Translations under genes and position numbers: made by a program
Origin: Apostichopus japonicus
Lineage: Eukaryota; Echinodermata; Holothuroidea; Aspidochirotida; Stichopodidae
Assembly: GCF_037975245.1 (NCBI RefSeq)
Contig: NC_092573.1
Span: forward strand, 26,007,265 to 26,071,264
DNA: 64,000 nucleotides
Direction of reading: 5' to 3'
Shown: piece after piece, positions 26,484 through 41,393 of the stretch
Position numbering within the stretch: the first letter of the stretch is position 1
Layout: the number at the start of each line of letters is the position of its first letter
The notes under the pieces: model-generated
Told to the model about the DNA's origin: nothing
The model's database searches: none
What the model saw: only the letters and a program-made list of their open reading frames with translations

Positions 26484-28368
26484 GGTTACAAGTTGGTCAC
26501 GTTATAAGACATATCTATGTTTTCCCCTTTGTCTTTCTGTTCCCTTCTTACTTAATGAAGGTTGGTAAAAAGAAAAGCCCAGGTCAAAATTTCTTTTTGA
26601 ACATAAACTAAGCATTCTGGTGAAATTTGCATTCAATTCCTATGTACAGTTTTTGAGATATTGACAGTTGAAGTTGCCACCTTTCGTACCAAAAGTGAAC
26701 TTAGAACAAACAGGTGTGACGCCGTTGTTGTAAACTGATAAATAATGTTTTGTTTTTCTTGATTATTTACGTCTAATATTTTTCTCCACAATTGGATGCA
26801 TCCATAATGTGAAAGTACCATAGATATTGGTGTATTATAAAATTCACATCTCCTTTATAGATAAAATAGTAACCCTATGCAATCCAAGGTCAAAACAATA
26901 GACTGAAAAATATCAGATAATTTCAACTGTCAATATCTCAACCGGTACATAGGCAGAATGCTAAGATTATGTTCCTCTTTAACATAAGGGGGGGGGGTGG
27001 GGGCGCCTCGGTAACATTATCTGCATGTCAGTCTTGTTAGATCAATTCACGCAACATGTACATTCCGAGTGCAACTGACGCGAGTGGCCTGTATAACTAT
27101 TTCTTCAGTATATATCGATATCCAGCGCAGTATTGTTAACATGTACAGCGCCATCAGTTTGGCGTTGTTATGGATGTGAACATGGCAACTTTTACGTATA
27201 TATATGGAAACCAGGTTTTCTCATCTCTCTCTCTCATTCTCATGTATATAAGTTTTGATCTAGTAATGTACTCCCGTGTTTGAAATTTAGATAAATAATT
27301 ATTATTGTTATTATTGTTGTTGTTATAATTATTATTATTAGAAAATGAAAATTGCAACATGTCAAGTTACAACTTGATTCAGCCCATGAAGAGCGGGACC
27401 ACCTTCCTATTAGATTATTTTGACTTTTGTAATCCTGTGTATGTAAACCCCGTTCTCGTCAATAACATTTGCTCTTTTAAAATCAGGTTATTATTTCCTA
27501 GTCGCTTTCCTGTTCATGATATTCTTGTATCATTTGATTATTAACAGAACGAAGAACTAATGTAATCTCTCGCAAATGAGACCGGGCGACGTGCTTACTT
27601 TTATTTCTTTACGGCGGGAAGGGAGGGGGTGGAAGGGAAGGGGGCACTCACTAATAATCATCGCTGTTTAGTCTGTAAACATATACGGAAGTGACGTTTT
27701 AGAATTGCTTCCCATTGAACCAATTTATTCTGTCACTTAGCGTGGCCAATCATCTTCACATGCTGTATAATTTGTAGCGGACATGTTTTGAAGTAAACCG
27801 ATAGTTTTCATTTTCCGATGAAGGAGGGAGGTTCCGATGGAACGATTGGTTGTTCATAACATAGTTTTGCGGTACATTATAAGATAACGCTATATGAAAC
27901 TTACAAATATAGACTTATATATATTGCCATATGGCATGTCTGAATTTGACACGGACATTTTGTGTTATGGGATAAAGAAATTATAGTGTTAGAAACACTT
28001 TAGGATATCGAAAAAATCCCCTTCGCTTAAGTGGTCATGTAGGCTACACCGTACAAATGATTGAACATTTCCACGACGGCTACTATATTTCTCACTCAAA
28101 TGGTCACATAGCAACAGTCGTCTCATTGGCAGACGACCGTGCACTAAAGAACAAGCCTATAGGCTGTCCTATTCTTTGAGTAGCTCTATAGACCATGAAG
28201 GCGAACAATAGATTGAATAGAAGAATTAGAAAGAACAAACACTTCATTGTAAAGAAATATGTGAGGAATGCCAGTCAATTGTTGGGCTTAGCACGCACGA
28301 AACACAGTTCCCACTGAACTATATCCAGCAAGCTATCTTCAATTACACTCAAGCATATATGCTTGTAG

Positions 28369-28372
<4 letters not shown>

Positions 28373-28430
<58 letters not shown>
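28373..28430. repeat. (TA)n microsatellite
   Basis: About 58 bp of uninterrupted TA dinucleotide. Confidence 0.98.
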
Positions 28431-28432
<2 letters not shown>

Positions 28433-29125
28433 CGCTGCAATTTTCATGATTGCATTTTTCAAAGATAATTTCTAATAACTCATTTTGCTGAGCATGCTGG
28501 CATGACTGCTGTGTTATTGTAACGGCACGTTTCTCTGCACTGTTTCCACCAAATAAAACACAGTATATAAGCTGGCATAACTTGGCCACTTTTCAAATGA
28601 GGTCGTTATAAGTTGACGTGTCAGCCTGTCACTAAGCCCCGCAGACCGGCCCCATCGTCATGGCGATTAGGCCTACATTCATATGGCGCAAACATACCGC
28701 GTTCCAGAGCGCACACTCACCGTAGACCATTTACAATGATAGCTCCCCTGCAGCAACGTGAGACCGAGTACTGCTAATATGGTTCTCTTTGAGAACCATG
28801 CCAACAGTTACCGTTGAAGAGACAACTCAGTAACATTTAAGACAGACAGCAAATAATGTTTGAATAGCAACATACGATGTACCTCAGCAGGCTGTACTGT
28901 TAGTCACGGAGAACAAAGTGTTCAAAAGCCTGGTGAACAATTCCAGGGAAGAGGGGGAAGAGGATTAAATAAAAACTGCGGAGGGGGTAGGGATTTATAG
29001 AGGAACTAGAAGGTGTACGTTTCTTTGGTTTTAGGGGGCAACCACAAAAATTTTCCAAAGAATTTAATCCTATAGAAAAAAATCATAGGTAAATGTGTGG
29101 TTTTGCTATGTCTTGTGTAGGTACC

Positions 29126-29181
29126 GTAGTTATTGCGACACATGCAGGTGAATAAATTCCTGCATGTGTCGCAACAACTAC
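29126..29181. repeat. Near-perfect inverted repeat, 23-bp arms, 10-nt loop
   Basis: The left arm (29126-29148) and the right arm (29159-29181) are reverse complements with one mismatch; GCGACACATGCAGG pairs with CCTGCATGTGTCGC. The loop is TGAATAAATT. It could form a stable RNA hairpin or DNA cruciform. No terminal duplication or longer element is obvious. Confidence 0.9.
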
Positions 29182-30321
29182 CTTCTTATTATTTTATTCT
29201 TATTTTCGGAATTTTTCTCCACAAAAAGGTACTTGCACTTTACCAAAAAAATAGGTACGAGAAAGAGTACTTTTTATATTACAATAAAATTTAAGTAGGT
29301 ACTTTTCATTAGCAAAATGAGGGAACGTCTTATTTATTTAAAAATAAAACAGATTTTCTTGTTTGTTTGCATGTTTCGATGCTGCGCCGCGTCCGCCGCT
29401 CCTAGATAATTGGCAAGGAAATGAAATAACGTTCCGTATAAGTTATATTCGCGAAACATTGATTATATGGAATGTAATGATAGACATTAACCATTTCTAA
29501 TTTACCCTCACGTTATTAAAACTAAAATTGTAATTCGTTGAATGAGAGAAATAACGTGCAAGTTTCGACCATAATGACCATGCGTGGAATGATTAAACAT
29601 GGTGGAGAAATTTTGCTGTATTTACTATTATACTCTGTAAAACGCTGTATTGATTTGCGTGTTAATGTGATAACTGTTCGAATAAGCAAACTAAAAAGAA
29701 CAAATATCATGGTTTAATTCAAAGAAATGCCCTACACATTGATGTAAGCGGCTTGGCAAAGTTCGCTGTCAAAAGGAGTGCTTCTGTCCTGTATAGCTGA
29801 ACTGGGGTTCCAGAAGGCTTATATGATTAACGACGAGATTAATGGAGATGTATGTCTTATACTTTGCATCGTTTAATGTTAAACATGTTATCATTAAGGG
29901 ACTTACACAGCCCCTTCCGCATTTAAGGAACCTCTGTTTACGGGTCTGTTATGTGTAATGAACGTGTACTTCAAGAATGTGAAAAGGGTAGCAAATAAAA
30001 ACAAAAACAGTTCTGGTCGGGAGTGTTTTGAATTAAAATAAAATATTAAGAATGCATATCAATGTAAATTGAGTCACTCTTTGACAACTATATGAAGAAT
30101 TTGTAACCATGTAGCCTTAAACACTTTGATATGAACTCCATGCATAGTTACTAAATTTAACGAAGTCGGCTGGACTCGATTCCGAGACACATATGCCGTT
30201 GTAGTCCGAAACCTATAGAAAGAAGCATTTGAGCTCGAGAATAGCAAATGCACCGATATCGAAACTTATCTTGATTCCTACAAAAAAATAATTTATCTTC
30301 GCCAAATGACCAAGTCTTTCC

Positions 30322-30452
30322 ATATAAGGGGACTGGGGTGAATCAAGTCGTTCGATATAAGTGGACTGGGTGAATCAAGTCGTTCGATATGAGGGGACTG
30401 GGGTGAATCAAGTCGTTCGATATAAGGGGACTGGTGTGAATCAAGTCGTTCG
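30322..30452. repeat. 32-33-bp tandem repeat, 4 copies
   Basis: Units start at 30322, 30355, 30387 and 30420. Each has the form ATATAAGGGGACTGGGGTGA followed by ATCAAGTCGTTCG, with small changes. A single diverged relative lies near 43572-43611. Confidence 0.95.
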
Positions 30453-31470
30453 GTTTTCAAAACAACAAATAATCAAACTATTAAATAATAGAAAGATCAC
30501 AACAAAGGCTTAAATTCCGATTTGGATAAAAAGAAGAGCAGCTCTGTACGGTATATAAAATAGTCTTTAAAAAAAAAAAAAAATAGGTATTAAATTGCGC
30601 GATTTCTAAATTGTACTTTGTGATGGTTACTACCATTATTACTATTAATATTCTTAACTTGTGATATGTGTTAATGAACATATTTATAACCCGGATCCAC
30701 AGTGGCTATGTACTCATAATGCTCGACCAGTCCTCATGTTACCAGAATAAGGAAGTCGTTTGTTCATTGATGTCGCAATTGATATAGGTATACGTAGAGT
30801 ATTGGTTATTGGTATAGGTATCATATGATGCATTACCAAGCAGGTTTGACGTTGTGTGCCCCTGTTAACTATAAGCAAACTCAGGTAGGCGTTCATGTGT
30901 AATCAGGGTAAACAGTACAATGAGAATTATATGACTACACTACAACGTGCATGGACTCCATAGTTATTGTGTGCCCCCGTTATATGCACTAACGTTATAA
31001 CGTGTGAAAGTAATTGAGGAGGCGTGTACAGACAGGATTGGTAATAACTATAATTAACAATCAATGTGCTCTCCTTGTCATAAATTATGCATTGGCCGAT
31101 ACAGCTTACAACTGTATAAGTTCCGTTATGTTTAAACTATCTGCATAAAAGTCTCGAAAAAACGGCCAAAACATTGTTTTAGACTATATAGCCTGCCATG
31201 ACAACACTGGCAAGAAATTGTTATTCTTGAACTTCGAAGTAAGATGTAGAGCAGGGTGAAAGCAGTTACGGCCACAAAAGTCTACCGTTTTGTATGTTTG
31301 TGTGTGTTGGTGTATATGTTGCTCCTAAAGAGCTGATCAGGCCCGACGAGAGGCGGCTCTCTCCACCCACTCATCTACAGGCTCTCCCTGTGTGTGTGTG
31401 TGTGTGGGGGGGGGGGGTACTGCAGCTTCACTATAAAATAAGGAGGTCGGGTGACATAACTGTCCCTGGG

Positions 31471-31522
31471 GCTCGGCACTGGCTCTCGAACCCTCTGCTC
31501 GGCACTGGCTCTCGAACCCTCT
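31471..31522. repeat. 26-bp tandem duplication
   Basis: GCTCGGCACTGGCTCTCGAA plus CCCTCT occurs twice back to back. Confidence 0.93.
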
Positions 31523-31653
31523 GCTGTTGTCTGTTGTGTGCTCAACGAGGGGTAGTCTCACCAAATGTTATTGGGGGGGGGGGGGTCTTCCATGTTTCTA
31601 CAGTAACGGGAAAGATAAACGTGGCTTTCTCTGTGTCAGGCTGCAAAAAGTAT

Positions 31654-31710
31654 CGTTTCTCCCCTTCCAGAGTGTGAAGTAGCGTTTCTCCCCTTCCAGA
31701 ATGTGAAACC
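31654..31710. repeat. 29-bp tandem duplication
   Basis: CGTTTCTCCCCTTCCAGA followed by a TGTGAA segment is repeated at 31654 and 31683. Confidence 0.88.
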
Positions 31711-34700
31711 TACATAATCATATTGATTTTTGCATTGTATGGCCGAACACAACTTAATCACGAGATATCTGTTTTTTTACCGCAATTAAAGGTGTGTGGT
31801 TGCAATCATCACACAACTAAGCTTATTTCGTTACGCCCATTCTGTGTTATACATCATCATACCACAGTAAACCAAGCATCTTACTAACGATACCGTGTAG
31901 ATATGGCTATTTGAATAAACTATGACAAATACGGTACCTTTGTGTATAGGATCTATATATCTATTGATTTTACACGGTGAATACAAATTGAGTGCTGTGT
32001 AACTCTATTGATAATAAAGATTGGACACCTTAGTTCGTACTTTAGCACTGCCTGATGACATTCTCCCATGGTATATATGCCTACCGTATATGATTGCGCA
32101 ATAGATTGTATACATTAAGGAGCACTCTAAACAACGTACTTTATCACACTTTGATACGAAATAAACAAACATTGTGTACCATAACCTCTGTCGGAAGCTG
32201 GGGTTTATGGTATACTACAGTAAAATAAGTTGATATCGATATGATATCATTGCCAGGAAGTTCTTGATTAAGTTTAATAAACAGACACAGCTGGAATTTC
32301 CAGCGATTTTGTCTAAGTTGGCTAGCATTTCTCAAAACAATTTTGTCGTCCGCTAAACCCTAATTAACCGACATCAAGTTATCTGTATGTAATTGAAATT
32401 GACGAAAACCAGAGCTGTGCGCATTGTGTACGGTGTATGAGTTAGTTATCAACTTGGACAGCATGAAAGAAAATTAAACGTAAATCTTTGATATTATTTT
32501 CTATTCTGTAGGATTAGAATACATACGAATCCTTGAAATTGTTTAATTGTTTTATTTGATCTCCGAAACTCTAAATACACATCTTTTAATTGAATAATCG
32601 AGACCACTTCGATATTGGGTATAGCACAGTCCCGGATCGGCCAATTTGGTTCACTCAGACTGTATAGCTAATCACGTGTGATGTACTTTAAAAGGACATA
32701 TTGTGTTTGGGTTGTAACTTTTTTTACCATTCGATATGTCCTGCTGGTTATATGTAATATTCCCACGTAATTGCATTCTAATCATTATAAGTGACTCCAT
32801 GTATATAATCATAAGTAGCGAGGAATTAAACGAATAATTCAATAGGCCTTTACAGAAACGTTTACAGCCTGTGCCTGGTAAATTTTATGCATTGTCATGC
32901 ACAGTTTGTGATGATGTTATCTGTTAGCCCGTCCTAGTACCGTACGCAATAACAACCTTTCCTCTATGAAATCTATACAGGTGGGGCGATGCAGATGATT
33001 GGTTAATTTGTTCAGACTACAGGCTTCTAACCGATAGTATCATAGCAACGTTTGCAGCTTCTCCTGTATTCATATGAACAGCGACAGGTCATAACAAACT
33101 ATATACAATTAATAGTATGCATACTAATAAACATGTAACCCATCTTACCCACGTACCAGTCTTGACCCATGCTGTTAGACTTTTAAGTAATATATGAATA
33201 TTTTATTATCTTTTATTGTGTTCAATCTCAGTTTATTTCTGACGATAATGTTACTATACATATTAAGAGTGCATTGTACTGATAATTATAAAATGAATCC
33301 ATACGCTCACACCATATAAACAGCTGCAGTTAACCTAATGCACTATAAACGGTATAGTTACCATCTAGCGATGGTATAGGCTCATTTATGGTTCTCCAGT
33401 ACGCACTATAGACACATACATATAACCGTTTATCCTCACCCCATTCCCGGTTTAGTTGGGATGATTCAGTAAAAAGTTCATATTGGGTAAGGCTGGTTTA
33501 ACATCTGCACAACTGTGTGTAATCTTTATCATTTATTTGCACGTACAGATCGAAGTTAGATTGTTTTCACCACGATCATGGCTTTATCACCACCACTGGT
33601 CATTGTTATAAGATGCACTGGTCACTCTATAGTCAGTCCCACCCATACATAAACTTCGAGATTATCAAGAACACTTAGCGTATAGTAGTGGGACTCAATA
33701 CATTTCCAAGAAACACCCTTCTGTGACTTATACTAAGTCATCAAGTGTAAATTGTTATTGAACTGACCTTATTATGTACGCTTGAATAGATCAATTTAAA
33801 CTTACAGAGCATGTATTTGTATATATATACAATGCCATGCAGTATATGTAAACATCTTTATTTGGATGTATATATGCATACATGTGCAACCGATCCAAAT
33901 TATATTGGCTAATTAAAATATTAACGATAAAGTCATTGTCATTGATATGTTTCAAGTTCACCTGAATTACACATCGGTACGCATGATAAAGAGTTGTACC
34001 TTTATTATTCAATGAGTGGAGAAAATCAGATGAACTTGAGATGGGGATGATGATAATATTATCTATGAGTGTGGGATATACCTAAATGTGTATTTGTTTC
34101 TATATAAATCTGTACGTACATAGATTATGCCTATAGTATAAGTTGTTCTTTACGTACTTTACGTTCAAAATTTAGCAGACGGTGCATTGTAACGATGCTG
34201 GCTTAATAAAAGAGAAGAATTTGGGAGCTAAAACATATTTTATCAACTTCATATAAACATCAGAATAATATTGGCTTAACACTCAACCCCACATTCTTGA
34301 CTTGACAAATTTGTCATGGATTGTAAAGCATGCAATATATCTGAGGGACTGACCTAATGTCTCCATGTAAGACTATAGTAGTCCAGTCTATCTTTAATTA
34401 ACTTCCTTTTTCAAGGGTCATTTCTCAAGAATTAAAAGTAGTATATAGACAACATGTATATTAAGCAGTGTTTTTTTTAAATTAACGGTCATATCAAAAT
34501 AATTCCGTGCCTAAATTCATCGATAAATAGCGTACAGACCATGTTGCAAACACAGTACAAACTTGTTTGGTTTGCTTTATTTTTCATCCTGTTATTTAGT
34601 GATTGTGTATCGTTCCAAGTTAGGTCATGAGAAGAGGATTTGAGCCACATACCAATGTGTTAATATTGTGATGCACCCCAATTTTGAAGTAGAAAATAGG

Positions 34701-37700
34701 GTGCCAATTCTACCCCCCCCCCAATAAAAATCCGGTATTGCTACTGTGCAAATGTGAAACCATGCGCCTGGTTGCTTCGAGTCCTCTTTTGAAACAAAAC
34801 GCATCAACTTCAAATGTTGTTATCTCGACCAAATTTAGATATGAAATTTATCTACTTTGACCAGCAACTGATTATCGATGGTTTGGAGGAGAACGGATTA
34901 CTGCGGCAGATTTACATCCTCCTCCAGGCCTCTGACAAGTTCATGTGGCGGTCAACAGACATTGAACGTTTACATTTATAAGACTATATTCCTTGTCAGC
35001 ATTTTCAAGATTTACAAGATTCCTATAATAAAGTACCAGGCCATAGTGTCATTGGAAATTAAACAAATATTATAGAGTTCATTTGGTGTCTTTCCAGAAT
35101 TGTTCTAGCGTTTATAATGGTTACCTGAGTTACGGCAATGACGTAGAATCAGGTGTGAATTCAAGAATTCTTTTCACTTGAAAAGCAAATCAGCCAAATT
35201 TGCCAAGTTTTTGCTTGTTTTCAAGGATGGAGTACCATCTAGAGTTACGATTCGTTGTATAGTCAAGGGTCTGAACGTTTATGGAAGGGCCGGTGGCCAA
35301 TGAAGGTTTGGGTGAAGTCCTGGGGTGGTTGAATTGACTCCGAAATAGGGGGAGGGGTCTTGGGGCCCGCCCCTCAGAAATAAATTCAAGGGAGGGGGGA
35401 GGGGGCTGCACACCCGTAGTAGCGGTTTTTTCCCCAGCTAAATTTAAAACTCCCACATGGCAGGCCAGTTTACTCGTTTATTTGCGAGCACCACTGCACC
35501 TATTGATATAACACCAAGGCCAGTTCAAAATGTATCGCTCTAAGAAGGACTTTATTTGAAGTTATTGTTTCGCAGTTTGAAGTCCTTATGTTTATTGAAT
35601 TGCTAAATAGTCACTCTGTAATGAGATACAGAGTAATGAAGAGATGAAATATGAGATAAACCATTTAATCCTTGAAAAAAGCTAATTCTATTTTCATGAC
35701 AGATGTTATCGGAATCCAGGCTAATTGTGCGTAGGAGAAGTTAAATTCGAAGAACAATAGCTGATGACCTCAAAATGGTCATTAGCAGGAGTCAAGTAAC
35801 GGTCAAGCTAAGGTTTTTTAATGTCTCTTTAACGTGATTCATATTAAAGTCCATAGTTCATCTCACCAATCTTAAAATTATATAAAATTATACAATTGTT
35901 ACAGTAATTTTGACACATTGTTAAAAAGAGTTCAAAAGTTCCCTTTATGTATATTATGGAGTAAGCCACCAATAGGAGGTGCTTATATGGCACTAATATA
36001 GCTCTTTGAATTGCAAAAGCAACAGTGTTTTAATTTGATTTTGAATAATTATACAAATCCCATACTAAAATTCAACAACACTGTTGCGTTCATTACCTGA
36101 ACTAGCGAAGTTTCATTTCACGAAAAGCTGAAGTTTCTGGAAATTTTCAACTTGCTATTAAGTATTAGATTAACAACGGATATGAGAATTACGAATTATG
36201 AAAAGATACTGATTTCATTAACGAATGTTGTTTTACCGAGATTTATCACAAGATCTGCTACTTATCCAAAATATATAGAAGTAGGCTAATCGCTAGTATT
36301 AGAAAGAGCTTCTAATACAATGCATTAATATGAAAACTTGTCAAATGATAGCATCATGTTGCGTCTAAGTCACTTTACTTGAAGAAAATTTCTCACCCCT
36401 CCCCCATACCATTGTTATATTTTTTGTCTCCACTTCCCCGGAAAAAATATGCTTTCCCCTTAGTTCCCCCCCCCCCCCCAGCTTGCATTGGGTGGTATCG
36501 CCGCCTGTCTTCGCCTGAGATAAACAATTAATACGATAAAGTTGCGGGGAATTTATATAACATTTTGGGGAAATGTTATTATGACGAATTACTATTTAAG
36601 AGACTTTAAACACCAATCATTGAAATATCTCCTTTATTTTCATAAACAAGGAACTTGGTTTTAGTAACTTAAACCTATTTATAATTTTATGTATGTAAGG
36701 GAAATCCCCCTAATTTTTCTCTCTTTTGTTTCATGTTCCATTGTTCATATAAACCAACCCTCGCGAGGAGTGTTTATAAAGGTTTATAATTTAGAATTTT
36801 TGCCCCAGAAAATCCTTCATTCGTCTCGATTTCCAGCTGACACTGCTTGTCTTTTGTACGTATACAAGCCAGCAGAATCCTGGACATGTATGATGTGGGT
36901 GATATAATTCCATGATATGGCACAATATTTGCAGTAAACAATTAGCTAATGTATCTATTAAAGACTGAGTTAGCAACTATATACGATGACGTTATGAATC
37001 TGTCCAATGATCTTGATGCAGCTGCAGGGGGTATACAAAATGGTGTGTTTCTCACATGTCACCAAAGACCCAAATCCCTCTTATAAATAACCGACGAAAG
37101 CACACACGAACACCCATTCCCCCCCCCCCCCCGCCCGCCTGCCCCGTCCCATCAACAGAAACAAAACTTTTGTACGGTTGAAATATACATACAGTGGCAA
37201 ATAGCCTCGTGTACCATTGTCGATCAAAGAAGTTTATTCAGGCGCATGGGAGATGGCAAGCCAATTTCAAAATTAAAATCTATAGTTTATTTCTAGGGTG
37301 ACATCATGGGAGGAAAGGTGCGTATGTAGACGTCCATATTGCTGGGGGGGGGGGGGGTTAGTTCTATGTTCCTTAAGTTTAATGTATCAAATGAATACAT
37401 ACATTAGGGAAAGAAAACACTCCTAGTATTTTGAATTATTCAGCATGCATGGCCTGGGGTGATGTGGTATTCTGTCTGTCTCTGCCAGCTATGTTTCTGA
37501 CTTCGCCAAGTAGTACAATAATCGAAGTCATTCTTTGTATATAGCTCTATTTGAACAATGTATAGCCGATATTTGAAAGGTAGCAACGGGGTTTTTATTT
37601 CAAGAACTTCTGTCAAAAACGTCTGTCCAACAACATTTTAAGAATGATTCAGTATTCAAGTTCGATTTGACATATGCCTACGACCCACAAATAATTGTTT

Positions 37701-40700
37701 ATTTACACTGACACAGCTACATGATGCATTACGCTGATTCTGTCAACTGATTGAATTCTAAATTTCACCATTAACTAATGTTTAATCTCTATGACATGTT
37801 CTTGAGCAGTAAAAGTGTTTTAATATGGCAAATAATGCATCCAAGCTATACGTAACATATAAGTTTATAATGCGTTGAAAACTGAAAAGAGTAACAGACG
37901 ATATCGAACTCCTGCAGGATATATCCCAGATGGCATCCCATAAGTACCAATCCTATAGTTTATACCTGACTCACGACGCGCTATTCCCCTCCGAGCCTAA
38001 TCTTTGAGGATCTTATCTTGCTCAATAGCTTCAAATTCTCTGTTAGAGCTGACGTTCAATTTCATTGAACTTGCGATGACCATGGATAGCAGCATGCCTA
38101 TAACATCCTTGTTTTGTTATTCGCTTTTAACTTGAATTACAAGTGATGAAACCGGCCACCTGTGACTCACCTCTTGCGTATATAATTCACGAAAATTATT
38201 CCCTCGCATTACTCAGCGGATGCATCAAATGATGACTTAAGCAACAATATGACCGACAACATTTTCATGTGAACAAACAGTCTCCTTGTTTCTCTTTGCA
38301 ATGTAATGGATTATTTAAGAATATAGTATTACCTCATTTCCGTAGAATCTTGAGCAACTTGCATATCGTATAAGTATCCTATAGTATAACGTGATATGTT
38401 CAAGGCAAAACAATCGTTTTGATATGCTAAATACAAACAACTATATACATCAGTCCAGGTTACATTTAGATATACCATATTTTGTTTTTGAGAAAGTTAA
38501 CCCACAAAATTTTTGAGTTTCTCCAATGGATATAAACGACTAGCGTACCAAGCGTAAGAACCAGTTACATATATAAAGAACATTCAAATAACACAATATA
38601 GGAATTAGGCATATAGTAATAGATCAAAAGAAAGAAAGAAAGTCTTGAAAGAAGATCAAACCACTCCGGAGGACTCAAAACAGTGAGTGGTTAAATAGCT
38701 TCCAACATCCCATACACCTTTCCCTCCCCCTCCCCTCCCCTCATCTCCCCTCCCCGAAAGGACAAGAAAAAAATCTCGCCTTCTATTTACCTCATTGAAC
38801 AGAAGAAGACAGAAATGACACCCACTGGAACGATGACGTAACTGAATGTAAAGCGCATGTTGCGACTAAAATACAGATGTCTGATCACGTGACTGTGTTC
38901 GATCAGAACGTAGGACAATTTTCGAGTATGATACAGTCTGCTATTAGGAACGGATAAGAGCTCAGCGTGGAATAAACGAAAAAAGAAAAGAAATATGTGT
39001 TGGAATAATGGAAGCCTTCTTTGCATACATAGTTTTAAAATGTATTTTCTTTTTCATTACTGCAGAATTCTGTAACTTACGTCTAGTTGGTTTCAACTGT
39101 TGGATAACAGGCGAAATGATGCAACCGTAACGGCCATCACGTCAAAATATTTAGCTGCATAGATACTTTATGAAGTGAAAGAAACAGTTGACATTATAAA
39201 CAACAGTTTCAGTACATTTTCATGTTATGAAGCAATTGTTTTCAAGCAACTCGAAGCGGACGTGTGCTGAATTTCGGCTTCTAATTTACATGTCTTGAAA
39301 CTAAAATTGTGTGAGCGCAGGAAAGATTGATCAATGCAGGTTACAGATGTTAATCCTGGAAGGTTTCATAAGTCGCAATCATATAAGTTCATCAAGAGTT
39401 TAATTAACACGAGTTGTCTGCGTCTTTGGCATTACTGGAAGCTGAACTCGAATTGACCCGTCAGCTTAAAGATACTTTTCGCGTTGATTTTGATCAAATA
39501 TAAATAAAAAATCCGAAGTCAATCCTTGATAGGCCTTCTAAAATTTCATGCCATTGTAGGTCCTTTGAGGGGAGGGTGGCGGTTGGGGGGGGGGAGAGTT
39601 TCTTTTGATTGATATTTAGTTGATTTGGTAAAATTTTAAACCAACTACAAAAGAGCTGATTTAAATATATTATTTGAAATCTGTGCATTTATTAGGTTCA
39701 TTATACATATTTTCTTACCTTTTCACAAGAACATCCTGAATGGGAATGAAAGGCCAAATTATAATCAATCGTTGTGTTCCATTGACTTCAGTATATAGCA
39801 GTCTCAGAAATGGTTGCAGACAATTATTTGACAATTCTATTTATTTTCTGGAGGGAGGGGAGGTGGGGGAGGGGGAGGGGGTCATTCCAGGACTGAAGTG
39901 TACATGATTGGACAATTGCGCGTAGTTTGGAGAAAGCTAAAGATATTTGCCAATTTCCGACAAAATGTTCTTGTTACCGCCCACCTTCCTCACAAAATTG
40001 TACGGCACGATTGCGCCTATACGCGAGATAAGATTAAAGCCTCTCAAAATTGCAAATGTTCAAAAGCCTATATGAAGAGGTTTTAAGAGAAAACATTAAA
40101 CATGTACGGTATCTATTATATATAATTTAAGGAAAACATGGTTTCTAGTACATGAAGTTGAAAGAAAGCTGTCACTATATAACAAAGTAGTTTATGTAAG
40201 GACTGTAATTATAAAACCCCAAAGAGTGTATAATATTATTGTTTATATAATTCCAGCGTTATATTCTTGTTCATCTCAAGGCGTGGAATTATCCCGCAAG
40301 CAAGAATTACCATTGACCTTAATCTCACAGGGTGAGTTTTAAACCAAAGCTTAATTAAAAGGATTCCTTATGAGCGTCATTACAAGAGGTCATTGTAAGT
40401 TCACAAAAAGTTTCAAATATTTAAAAAGAAATCTCTATCTTAGTGAAGCCTCAGCTTAATGAAGGATAGCTATATTTTAATGGTAACGATAATATATTGA
40501 ACTCTCCTGTAGGTTTTAAGGAGACTTGAAAGAAACGCTTTAACAAAATATGGTGGTGAGTTAAATTACAAAGGAAGGTTTCACTTTGTATGAGAGCGAA
40601 AACAATTGACATACAAAGATACTATAACCCCAACCACTCACCTGCACGGGAGGGGGTAGGTAGGGAGGGTGGAAGGAAAGGGGAGGGGAAATCAACATAA

Positions 40701-41179
40701 TGCATCAATTCGTACCTTCGGCTTTCTTATGCATGAACCTATGGTTAAGTCGATAAAATGGCTCAAGTTTTAAGGAATATTAAATATGTACGCTACTTGT
40801 GAATTGTGTTATAACAATTTTGATTATGACTAAGCTTCTCCTGCATGAGGTGGAGGTTCTCGCCTACTATATTTTTATATTCATAATGTGGCGTTTAAGC
40901 CTAGATATAACTAAACACCTACAACATGATGATGTAAGGAAGAAATTTGAACAACGTTCATATAACCACGAATGTGGTAATGAATTAATTAATCGTCGTC
41001 ATTCGGTCCACTGTATTGGAAACTCAATATATATATATATTTTGTTCAAAGTATGATCTGTTTCGAGATCCGGATTTAGGAATCACAAATGATTTCGAGT
41101 TGGTTAGCATCATGTTTGATCTCTAGAGTAAGGCAAGTATGTCACCAAACCGAACTAGTATATTGTTCGCTACAGGTGA

Positions 41180-41270
41180 AAAACGCCTACAGTGGAATGA
41201 CGACCTTCCTTACCGGTTTCGAACCTCTGGACATACAATCAGAGTCAATAGCCTTTTTTCACTGTTCTTG
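41180..41270 (-). repeat. Possible tRNA-like or SINE remnant beside a (TA)n tract
   Basis: On the minus strand a box-B-like GGTTCGAAACC occurs near 41213-41223, after a segment that could be a decayed anticodon arm. It lies next to the (TA)n block, as SINE tails sometimes do. No convincing box A was found, so the call is weak. Confidence 0.2.
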
Positions 41271-41290
41271 ATTTTCCAACTCATTACGAT

Positions 41291-41393
<103 letters not shown>

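Noticed and set aside
41180-41270. Box-B-like sequence considered as a tRNA gene
   Set aside because: No acceptor stem, D arm or box A could be drawn. It is kept only as a weak repeat call.
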